Shown: positions 28,386-35,412 of the stretch, piece after piece | Numbering within the stretch: position 1 is the stretch's first letter | Layout: every line of letters starts with the position of its first letter | NCBI RefSeq assembly: GCF_004785935.1 | Contig: NZ_SRRP01000001.1 | Span: 1,178,001 to 1,242,000 of the forward strand | DNA from: Streptococcus rubneri | Lineage (GTDB): Bacteria > Bacillota > Bacilli > Lactobacillales > Streptococcaceae | DNA length: 64,000 nucleotides | Reading direction: 5' to 3' | Translations under genes and position numbers: made by a program | The notes under the pieces: generated by a model | What the model was told of the DNA's origin: nothing | Database searches by the model: none | The model's input: the letters and a program-made list of their open reading frames with translations, nothing else

Positions 28386-30461
28386 TTATCTATTCTTACG
28401 AATAGCATCAACAATAGGCTGTTTTCCTGTCATATAGATAGGAATGAGCCCACTAATCATTAATACAGCAAATGTAAGGAAAATTAATGAAATTATAGAA
28501 GTTAGATAGAAATGAATGATATCAACTACTTCTAATTGAAACATTTGAATAGCTAATATAGTTAGTATTAAAAGCAGAATACTTGATAAAGTAATTATTT
28601 TCTTTCCATAATTAAATAACTCGAGAATAAATAATCTAAAAACATGTTTTGTACTGTATCCCATAGCCTTTAATACGCCAACTTCGTATTTTCTACTTCT
28701 ATTTATTAAATAGAAGACAAAAGATAAGATTGCAACTACAAGCAAAAGCATGACAAACGAAATAATTAGCAAGAAGTTTTTTATGTAGTTTAAACCTTTA
28801 TTAAATTCTTTATAATTCTCAAAAGACGAAACAATCGAAAATTTATCCGAAATTTTTTTAATACGATTAATTTCTTGAGGGACATCTTTGCTATCCTTTA
28901 CAGTAACATGTACTGCACTTGGTGCCCATTCTTTTACAAGGAGATCATCAATTGTTTCTCTCTGTTTGCTTTCTGCACCTACATATTTGCTCTGTATTTT
29001 CAGCATCTCATCACTCGTCATGAATAAGGTGCTATCATTTACAGAATAGCTAAACGGATACTCTTCTTTTACGATCCCAAGTATTTTAAACGTTTGTTCC
29101 TCTTTCACATATAGGTCCCCATCAGATTTATAATGCCTTCCTTCTTTATCTATATGGGATTCATAGATATTAATTGGGACATAATATGTGAGTGTCATCT
29201 CTGATCCAGCTACAATGTCTTCTAGTTTTTGTTCTTTGATAAATGATTCTGAAACAAATATTCCCCTATTCGTAGTCCTATCAAAGTATTTTATCTGTCT
29301 CTGAGTCGTATTCGTATCAAATAACGGTTGCACACTGTAATTCTTGGATAAATGAATATTCTTACCATTAATAGACAAACTTGGTGAAAAATCTCGACTC
29401 ATTTTTAAATAGTTTTCAGCATTTTCGAAAGTTATTCCCATACTAGGAAATTCAATATATGGTTCCAATTTGTACACATTACTGCTATCAGAAATTTGAT
29501 GTATTTCCTTATTTGATATTGATTGGAAATCATCAATTACCTTACTTGTTCCAAGTCCTATGGAATCATTAATAACCAAGAAACCATTTTCTAATGAATT
29601 ACTAATTAATCTCTGATACTTAGAAGAAAATAATGATTGAATATTTATAGAACCAACTGCAAGAGAAACTGTGAAGGAAATTAATATTAATAAAAGTACA
29701 GGTAAAGGAGGCACCTTTCTTTTCTTTTGGACCTTTAATCTAATATGTTTTTTTAATTTACTAGCATGCCACTCTTCTTGAGAATTACAACCTGGCTCTT
29801 CTTTCATTCCAATTATTTTTTGGTCTTCAAAATGTAGCTTTATATCTCCTTTATTAATAACATATTCATCATGAGATACCACAATAACAATTTTATTATA
29901 CTTGTTTGCAAGTTTTACCAGTAAAGATGAAACAATCTCTCTATTTTCAGAATCCAAAGAATTTGTAGGTTCATCAGCTAAAATAATACTCTTATCTGTT
30001 ATCATCCCTCTAGCAATTGCAACACGTTGTTCTTCTCCCCCTGATAAATCCTCTGGATATACATCCTTCAATTCTAAAATTCCTAACTCACTTAGAATAT
30101 TGTCAATTTTATCTTCTATTTCTTTAGTTGATAATTTGAAAAAATTTAAAGAAATTTTCAAATTATCATACACAGTCAAGTCTTTTATTAGATTATGACT
30201 TTGAAATATAAAAGCAATATTTTGCGCAATAAAGGATGAAACAACCTTCTTGTTACTCGTATCAATTTTAGAACCATCGTAAATATAAGTTACTTTAGGA
30301 TCATACTCCGAAATCAGTCCAATTTTATTCAACAACGAGGATTTTCCAACACCTGATTTTCCATAAATTGTATATAATTTTCCCTCTTTGAACTTTAGAG
30401 ATGTTGGAAGCAACAATGTTTTTTTGCCATACTTAATGGATAGGTTATGAATTTCAAACAT
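28386..30461 (-). CDS. ABC transporter, ATPase-FtsX permease fusion (MacB-like)
   Basis: 691 residues. The ATPase domain (1-215) has Walker A GKSGVGKSS near 35-43, signature LSGGEEQRVAIARG near 139, Walker B IILADEPT and the H-loop VVSHDE. It is followed by a membrane helix (about 252-272), a ~280-residue extracellular region and three helices (about 560-680) typical of FtsX. Such proteins export or sense peptides, or give bacteriocin immunity. Base composition is clearly more AT-rich than neighbours, it has its own consensus promoter, and it lies next to IS debris, all pointing to transfer. AAGGAGGTG precedes the ATG. Confidence 0.85.
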   Translation of the reverse strand: MFEIHNLSIKYGKKTLLLPTSLKFKEGKLYTIYGKSGVGKSSLLNKIGLISEYDPKVTYIYDGSKIDTSNKKVVSSFIAQNIAFIFQSHNLIKDLTVYDNLKISLNFFKLSTKEIEDKIDNILSELGILELKDVYPEDLSGGEEQRVAIARGMITDKSIILADEPTNSLDSENREIVSSLLVKLANKYNKIVIVVSHDEYVINKGDIKLHFEDQKIIGMKEEPGCNSQEEWHASKLKKHIRLKVQKKRKVPPLPVLLLILISFTVSLAVGSINIQSLFSSKYQRLISNSLENGFLVINDSIGLGTSKVIDDFQSISNKEIHQISDSSNVYKLEPYIEFPSMGITFENAENYLKMSRDFSPSLSINGKNIHLSKNYSVQPLFDTNTTQRQIKYFDRTTNRGIFVSESFIKEQKLEDIVAGSEMTLTYYVPINIYESHIDKEGRHYKSDGDLYVKEEQTFKILGIVKEEYPFSYSVNDSTLFMTSDEMLKIQSKYVGAESKQRETIDDLLVKEWAPSAVHVTVKDSKDVPQEINRIKKISDKFSIVSSFENYKEFNKGLNYIKNFLLIISFVMLLLVVAILSFVFYLINRSRKYEVGVLKAMGYSTKHVFRLFILELFNYGKKIITLSSILLLILTILAIQMFQLEVVDIIHFYLTSIISLIFLTFAVLMISGLIPIYMTGKQPIVDAIRKNR

Positions 30462-30502
30462 AAATGGACACCTCCTTGTGATAGCGCTTACCTTTCTAGG
30501 GT

Positions 30503-30531
30503 ATTATAACTCTTTATTTATAAGGTGTCAA
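30503..30531 (-). promoter_or_regulatory. Consensus promoter of the ABC transporter gene
   Basis: Perfect TTGACA (30526-30531), 17 nt, perfect TATAAT (30503-30508) on the minus strand, about 42 nt before the start codon. Confidence 0.85.
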
Positions 30532-30634
30532 TTTAAATAAGTAAAATATTTTTATATTAAATGGAGTTTTATTTTTAATTGATAGAAGCAACTAAAAAAG
30601 TTACTTTCACATAAAATATAGTTAATAGACAAAC

Positions 30635-30656
30635 AAAAAACCTGCCCAAAGGCAAG
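30635..30656 (-). terminator. Terminator of the GNAT gene
   Basis: On the minus strand CTTGCC pairs with GGCAGG (one G-U) across a 4-nt loop, followed by TTTTTT. The spacer 30532-30634 is AT-rich with nothing recognised. Confidence 0.7.
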
Positions 30657-30728
30657 TCTGACAAATTAATCTAATTCTATAATTTTTGTGGGTGGGTAAA
30701 ACCACTGTAAGAATTATGGAGCATTATT

Positions 30729-31250
30729 TTACTGCATATCATTGTTCAATCTTTTTGAAAAATAGAGGACTAAGTCATCATTGTTTTCACAAGAACTGTA
30801 AGGGGCCAAGGGGTGATCCCTAAACCAAACCCCAGATCCATCTGGGATATAGCCCCGTTTGACATACAGTCTTTGAGCTGGGCCATAACCCGAGTGTAAA
30901 CCAACCCCTAAAGTAACAATCTCTGATAGTAGCCAGACTCTTTTTTCTGCCTCCTCTAAGAGTTGATTCCCAATCCCTCGATTTCTAAATGGTTCAAAAA
31001 CATTAAAATCAGATAGTTCAGGATAGACTCCCACGAAAGGGCCGTGCTTGGCAGCAGGCAATATAGTGATATAGCCTGCCACAAATCCATCCGACTCAGC
31101 TACTAATACGTCCCTCTCTCTATTCTCCTGCTCCTGAAAATAGCTAGTCAAGATATCCTTTCTACCCGGCCACCCTTGGTGGATAAAAGCTTGAGAGATG
31201 TGCTCAATATCTGCCTTTATCATCCTCCTGATGATTACACCTTCCTTCAT
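30729..31250 (-). CDS. GNAT family N-acetyltransferase
   Basis: 173 residues; AAGGAGGG lies 6 nt before ATG 31250. The acetyl-CoA loop is seen in EPFRNRGIGNQLLEEAEKR (motif Q/RxxGxG/A, near residue 90-96), followed by the C-terminal YVKRGYIPDGSGV. The substrate is unknown. It is monocistronic, with an extended -10 at 31277-31285 and its own terminator. Confidence 0.85.
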   Translation of the reverse strand: MKEGVIIRRMIKADIEHISQAFIHQGWPGRKDILTSYFQEQENRERDVLVAESDGFVAGYITILPAAKHGPFVGVYPELSDFNVFEPFRNRGIGNQLLEEAEKRVWLLSEIVTLGVGLHSGYGPAQRLYVKRGYIPDGSGVWFRDHPLAPYSSCENNDDLVLYFSKRLNNDMQ

Positions 31251-31276
31251 AGTTCCCTCCTTGATACATTTCTTCC

Positions 31277-31285
31277 CACATTATA
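31277..31285 (-). promoter_or_regulatory. Extended -10 promoter of the GNAT gene
   Basis: TGTTATAAT on the minus strand (-10 at 31280-31285), about 29 nt before the start codon. No good -35. Confidence 0.5.
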
Positions 31286-31313
31286 ACACGATTAGAGCTA
31301 GGGAAAGGTCAAA

Positions 31314-31584
31314 GAGGTCCACCCGAACCTCAACTCGCTCTCACATTTCCAGGCTCGTGAAAAAAAGACCCGTAAAGGGCTTAATTCGCTTTCCTGTTTT
31401 CAAGCTCATGAAAAAGAGGTCCACCGGACCTCAACTCGCTCTCACATTTCCAAGCTCGTGAAAAAAAGACCCGTAAGGGTCTTAATTCGCTTTCTTGTTT
31501 TCAAGCTCATGAAAAAGAGGTCCACCGGACCTCAACTCGCTATCACATTTCCAAGCTCGTGAAAAAGAGGTCCACCCGGACCTC
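31314..31584 (-). repeat. Tandem array of six terminator hairpins after rpsR
   Basis: Six hairpins start at about 31314, 31365, 31416, 31466, 31517 and 31567, a 50-51 nt period. Two stem types alternate: GAGGTCC/GGACCTC and AAGACCC/GGGTCTT. The rpsR-proximal one is a final extra copy of the first type. On the minus strand most are followed by T5-7, then a ~30-nt linker of the form CACGAGCTTGGAAATGTGAGAG or a variant. Each is a plausible intrinsic terminator of the rpsF-ssb-rpsR operon. Confidence 0.85.
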
Positions 31585-31588
31585 TTTT

Positions 31589-31828
31589 TTAATCTTCGTT
31601 TACGAAAGGCATCAAAGCCATTACGCGAGCGCGTTTGATAGCTGTTGTTACTTTACGTTGGTTCTTCGCTGAAGTTCCAGTTACACGACGAGGAAGGATT
31701 TTCCCACGTTCTGAAACGAAACGGCTAAGAAGCTCAGTATCTTTGTAATCAACATATTCAATTTTGTTTGCTGCGATGTAATCAACTTTTTTACGGCGTT
31801 TGAATCCGCCACGACGTTGTTGAGCCAT
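31589..31828 (-). CDS. rpsR: 30S ribosomal protein S18
   Basis: 79 residues, standard size, with the basic [11 protein letters not shown] start and typical [25 protein letters not shown] core. It forms a heterodimer with S6 on the 30S platform. It is last gene of rpsF-ssb-rpsR; AAAGGAG precedes the ATG. The terminator array begins 5 nt after its stop. Confidence 0.98.
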   Translation of the reverse strand: MAQQRRGGFKRRKKVDYIAANKIEYVDYKDTELLSRFVSERGKILPRRVTGTSAKNQRKVTTAIKRARVMALMPFVNED

Positions 31829-31869
31829 GTTTATTTCTCCTTTATAGTTTTAATTCGTTAAACCCATTC

Positions 31870-32364
31870 TTAGAATGGTAGATCGTCATCCGAGATGTCC
31901 ATTGGATTAGCTCCGAATGGATTGTCATCACGTCCAAAGTTTGGTGTTGCGTTCGATGGTTCAGATCCTCCAAAGCTTGGAGCTGCATTTCCTGCAAAAC
32001 CTCCAGCTGAAGCATAGCCTCCACCAGCTTGTCCTTCACGATTCGCGCGGCTTTCCAACAATTGGAAGCTGTCCGCTACGACTTCAGTGACATAAACACG
32101 TTGACCTTGCTGATTCTCATAATTACGAGTCTGGATACGACCTGTAATCCCAACTAAGGCACCCTTTTTAGCCCAATTCGCTAAATTTTCAGCTTGTTGA
32201 CGCCAAATCACACAGTTGATAAAGTCCGCATCTCGTTCACCATTTTGGTTTTTAAAATTACGGTTAACCGCGAGTGAGAATGTCGCAACAGCCTGATTTT
32301 GAGGGGTATATCGAAGTTCAGCATCTCGAGTCATACGACCTACAAGTACAACATTGTTAATCAT
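31870..32364 (-). CDS. ssb: Single-stranded DNA-binding protein
   Basis: 164 residues. The OB fold (1-105) opens [21 protein letters not shown] Gly/Ala/Pro-rich linker (105-150) follows, and the acidic tip DISDDDLPF recruits partner proteins. The position between rpsF and rpsR marks it as the main replicative SSB. GAAGGTGA lies upstream of the ATG. Confidence 0.97.
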   Translation of the reverse strand: MINNVVLVGRMTRDAELRYTPQNQAVATFSLAVNRNFKNQNGERDADFINCVIWRQQAENLANWAKKGALVGITGRIQTRNYENQQGQRVYVTEVVADSFQLLESRANREGQAGGGYASAGGFAGNAAPSFGGSEPSNATPNFGRDDNPFGANPMDISDDDLPF

Positions 32365-32390
32365 TAGTCACCTTCTTTATTCGTTAGGGC

Positions 32391-32681
32391 TTACGCGTCA
32401 ACTTTTACGATCATGTGACGAAGAATGTCACCGTTGATTTTTGAAAGACGGTCGAACTCGTTAAGAGCTGCATCGTCGTTCGCTTCAACGTTTACGATGT
32501 GGTAAAGTCCTTCACGTAAATCTTGGATTTCGTATGCAAGACGACGTTTTTCCCAATCTTTTGATTCAACAACAGTTGCACCGTTGTCAGTCAAGATAGA
32601 GTCAAAGCGTGCTACCAAAGCGTTTTTAGCTTCTTCTTCAATGTTTGGACGAATAATATAAAGAATTTCGTATTTAGCCAT
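32391..32681 (-). CDS. rpsF: 30S ribosomal protein S6
   Basis: 96 residues, typical length, opening [19 protein letters not shown]. First gene of the operon; AAGGAGGA precedes the ATG. S6 pairs with S18. In many bacteria the S6:S18 pair represses this operon through a leader RNA; the 74-nt leader here is hairpin-rich, but the canonical binding site could not be confirmed. Confidence 0.98.
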   Translation of the reverse strand: MAKYEILYIIRPNIEEEAKNALVARFDSILTDNGATVVESKDWEKRRLAYEIQDLREGLYHIVNVEANDDAALNEFDRLSKINGDILRHMIVKVDA

Positions 32682-32689
32682 TGATATGT

Positions 32690-32784
32690 TCCTCCTTTTG
32701 GTCTAATGACCCCAAGTCTTTGCAAGGGGTAAGTGAGGTTTGCTCACAAGAAACTATTATACCAGACTTTAGGATAGAAGGCAA
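32690..32784 (-). promoter_or_regulatory. rpsF promoter and structured leader
   Basis: On the minus strand TTGCCT (32779-32784), 17 nt, TATAAT (32756-32761) with TG before the -10. The leader contains GTGAG/CTCAC and ACCCC/GGGGT hairpins shortly before the ribosome binding site. This could be an S6:S18 autoregulatory site; the leader function is inference. Confidence 0.6.
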
Positions 32785-32887
32785 GTAAAAATACCTTCCC
32801 TTGATACTTTTCGAGAAGATTTATTTTTCTTCTATTATTTTCTCTAGTTTTTATACAGTAAGGAAATCTCCTCCTTTCCTTAAAGAA

Positions 32888-32926
32888 AACTGATATCAGT
32901 TAGATTTAAGAAAGGGCCGTTATACT
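32888..32926 (+). promoter_or_regulatory. Palindrome and -10 before the glycosyltransferase operon
   Basis: A perfect 14-bp palindrome, AACTGATATCAGTT (32888-32901), lies where the -35 would be relative to TATACT (32921-32926). It is an operator candidate for an unidentified regulator. Confidence 0.45.
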
Positions 32927-32959
32927 ACCTTCATCACAAACAAGAAACGAGGAACGGTT

Positions 32960-34012
32960 ATGAATTATTTAGTCATCCCCGCTTATCAACCCGATCAAAA
33001 ACTTCTCAAACTGGTGAAAAAACTGAGAGAAAAATGTGACTTCTCCATTATCGTTGTGGACGATGGTAGTTCTGAGGAGTGCCAGGCTATTTTTGAAAAA
33101 TTAGACGGATTAGCTACAGTCCTTCACCACGAAGTGAACCTTGGAAAAGGAGGGGCTCTCAAAACAGCCTACACCTACATTCAAGAGCAAGGGCAATACG
33201 GAACAGTCATCACTGCCGATGCCGATGGCCAACATAAGGTTTGGGATATCTTCCGCGTGGCCGACCAGTCGCAAGATAATCCGAATCAATTGATTCTAGG
33301 GGCACGCGCCTTTTCAGGAAAGGTTCCCTTGCGTTCTGCATTCGGAAATAAATTGACCCGCTTCTTATTCAAGCAACAAACAGGGGTCGCTGTGACAGAT
33401 ACCCAGACTGGCCTTCGAGCCTTTACAACCAACATGATTCCCTTTATGTTAGAAATTGAGGGACAACGGTATGAGTACGAAATGAATGTTCTCCTCGCAG
33501 CTAGTAAATCCTTCCCCATCTTGGAAGTTCCGATCGAAACAGTCTATATCAATGACAATGAAGGGTCCCACTTCCGCCCTATTCGAGACGGCCTTATGAT
33601 CTACAAGGACATGTTTAAATTTGCCCTCTCCTCCCTGAGTAGCTTTATCGTTGACTATCTGGTCTACGCCTTCTTCCTGTTCGTGATGATGGCTGTGCCG
33701 ATTAGCCTTCGGATCCTCCTTGCAAACGGGATTGCTCGTGTGGCTAGCTCTATCTTTAACTACTCGACCAACAAACGTTTCGTCTTTAAGAACAAAGACA
33801 GCCTGGCTCGAACCGGAAGTGGTTACTTGGGACTTGCGATTGGACTCTTTATTCTCGATACCCTCTTGATTCGACTCTTCTATACAAGCTTCGGTCTCCA
33901 TTTGCTCCTCAGCAAAGTGATCGTCGGACTCTTGCTTTTCGTCGTCTCATGGCTGATTCAGAAAAAAATTATTTTCAAGGAAAGGACTGAACCTACTCAT
34001 GAAATTCTTTAA
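32960..34012 (+). CDS. Family 2 glycosyltransferase fused to a GtrA-like membrane domain
   Basis: 350 residues. The GT-A domain (1-210) has VVDDGSS (36-42) and the metal-binding ADADGQH near 90, resembling polyprenyl-phosphate sugar transferases. The C-terminal half (about 220-345) has four membrane helices with the GtrA features ARVASSIFNYSTNKRFVF. Expected activity is loading a sugar onto undecaprenyl phosphate and flipping the lipid-linked sugar. The end overlaps the next gene by 14 nt. The target glycan is unknown. Confidence 0.85.
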   Translation: MNYLVIPAYQPDQKLLKLVKKLREKCDFSIIVVDDGSSEECQAIFEKLDGLATVLHHEVNLGKGGALKTAYTYIQEQGQYGTVITADADGQHKVWDIFRVADQSQDNPNQLILGARAFSGKVPLRSAFGNKLTRFLFKQQTGVAVTDTQTGLRAFTTNMIPFMLEIEGQRYEYEMNVLLAASKSFPILEVPIETVYINDNEGSHFRPIRDGLMIYKDMFKFALSSLSSFIVDYLVYAFFLFVMMAVPISLRILLANGIARVASSIFNYSTNKRFVFKNKDSLARTGSGYLGLAIGLFILDTLLIRLFYTSFGLHLLLSKVIVGLLLFVVSWLIQKKIIFKERTEPTHEIL

Positions 34013-34901
34013 AAAATCGTATACCTATGCTGCTTGTTTTGGTATCCTGCTAACAAGCTCCTTCAGCTATTCTATACTCAAGACCTTTGTCTTATCAGAT
34101 GCTATCCAAGCAGTTAAAGCAACAACAACTGATAGTAAAGCTGCTGAACAAGCTGCAGCAACTGCTACCACTACAGATACCAGTTACTCCGATGACAATA
34201 TCCAGGTAAGCCTGACAGAAAAAACAGTCGAAAACACCCAGGTTTACATTGCAGATATTACGGTTAGCTCTTCAGACTATCTCAAGACGGCTCTAGCCCA
34301 AAATACCTATGGAACAAACGTGACAGCTAAGACCTCTGTCACTGCAGCTGAGAATAATGCCATTCTAGCCGTCAATGGAGACTACTACGGAGCTAATAGC
34401 ACCGGCTATGTCATCCGAAACGGAGTGGTTTATCGCGATACGGTTCGTGAAGACTCTAGCAATGGCGACTTAGCCATTTACAAGGATGGTTCCTTCAAAA
34501 TTATCTACGAAGACGAAATCTCTGCCGATCAATTAGTCGAAGATGGCGTCGTCAATCTCCTCGCTTTCGGTCCTTCCTTAGTTGAAGATGGAGAAATTAC
34601 CGTCGATACTAACTCAGAGGTGGGGCAATCCATGTCTTCTAACCCACGAACAGCCATCGGGATCATCGATGAGAATCACTACATCATCGTCGTATCAGAT
34701 GGACGGACTTCAGAAAGTGAAGGTCTCTCCCTCTACCAATTAGCCGAAGTGATGAAATCGTATGGCGTCAAAACAGCCTACAACCTGGATGGTGGTGGAT
34801 CTTCTACTCTTTACTTCAATGGCCAAGTTATGAACAAACCAACAACAAATGGTACTATCTCAGAAAGGGCGGTGAGTGACATTGTCTACATCGGTTACTA
34901 A
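33999..34901 (+). CDS. Secreted phosphodiester glycosidase-like protein (NAGPA domain)
   Basis: 300 residues. One N-terminal hydrophobic segment (about 12-36) acts as signal or anchor, followed by an Ala/Thr-rich spacer (40-65) and an NAGPA/DUF2233 domain to the end. Family marks are AVNGDYYGANSTGYVIRNG near 125, RTAIGI near 218 and NLDGGGSSTLYFNG near 263. The human homologue uncovers mannose-6-phosphate by cleaving a phosphodiester; bacterial members are linked to exopolysaccharide. Overlap with the GT2/GtrA gene and the next membrane gene suggests one surface-glycan unit. Confidence 0.8.
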   Translation: MKFFKKSYTYAACFGILLTSSFSYSILKTFVLSDAIQAVKATTTDSKAAEQAAATATTTDTSYSDDNIQVSLTEKTVENTQVYIADITVSSSDYLKTALAQNTYGTNVTAKTSVTAAENNAILAVNGDYYGANSTGYVIRNGVVYRDTVREDSSNGDLAIYKDGSFKIIYEDEISADQLVEDGVVNLLAFGPSLVEDGEITVDTNSEVGQSMSSNPRTAIGIIDENHYIIVVSDGRTSESEGLSLYQLAEVMKSYGVKTAYNLDGGGSSTLYFNGQVMNKPTTNGTISERAVSDIVYIGY

Positions 34902-35301
34902 TCCTATCAAACAACGGTTGAAAAAGACCATCCTCTGGTACACTCTAATCTCAGCATTTTTCTTTGTCGGAAGTCGCATCTACGAACACTTTAGTTTTGG
35001 GGAAACCTCTGCCTTCATGCACTATCTCTTCTTGATCCCTTTAATTGGTGGTGCCTTGCTAGTGACTCTGCAAATAGTGGTAAAAGGCCTTTCTCGAATC
35101 ACTCTCAATCTTTGGAACTCTGCAGTTGCCACGGCAACTGCAGGAGCCCTCTACCGAGGAATTGTCAACCTATCTGGTCGTTCAACAACTCTCGACCAAC
35201 CTTACTATTATGTCGCAGGGATCTTCCTAGCCCTTGCTCTCATCAGCATCTTCTTTGTCCGCAGTGTCTGGGTCAACGAGAAAGCGGGAATGACCACTTA
35301 A
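34876..35301 (+). CDS. Small membrane protein with four predicted helices
   Basis: 141 residues starting at GTG 34876, inside the end of the preceding gene (26-nt overlap) after AAGGGCGG. Hydrophobic helices lie at about 20-40, 45-66, 77-97 and 110-130. No family is recognised. The overlap implies translational coupling, and it is likely part of the same surface-glycan operon. A strong terminator follows. Confidence 0.65.
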   Translation: MTLSTSVTNPIKQRLKKTILWYTLISAFFFVGSRIYEHFSFGETSAFMHYLFLIPLIGGALLVTLQIVVKGLSRITLNLWNSAVATATAGALYRGIVNLSGRSTTLDQPYYYVAGIFLALALISIFFVRSVWVNEKAGMTT

Positions 35302-35317
35302 TCAATTATTAAGCATT

Positions 35318-35348
35318 TGTCGTAGTCCATATAGGCTACGACATTTTT
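35318..35348 (+). terminator. Terminator of the glycosyltransferase operon
   Basis: TGTCGTAG (35318-35325) pairs with CTACGACA (35336-35343), followed by T5. Confidence 0.85.
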
Positions 35349-35371
35349 CTCGTTTCTTTTTAAAATGTAGC

Positions 35372-35410
35372 AAAAAAGGAAGCCCTCCTAGAGAGGCATC
35401 TTCCTTTTTT
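35372..35410. terminator. Terminator of the first protease gene
   Basis: AAAAAAGGAAG (35372-35382) pairs with CTTCCTTTTTT (35400-35410) around an inner CCTC/GAGG hairpin. It ends 2 nt from the protease stop. A similar but less perfect hairpin sits after the LPXTG stump at 44596-44624. Confidence 0.85.
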
Positions 35411-35412
35411 GA

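Noticed and set aside
31314-31584. Possible CRISPR array
   Set aside because: The ~50-nt units alternate two hairpins and have near-constant linkers rather than unique spacers, and no cas genes are present. Tandem terminators explain it.
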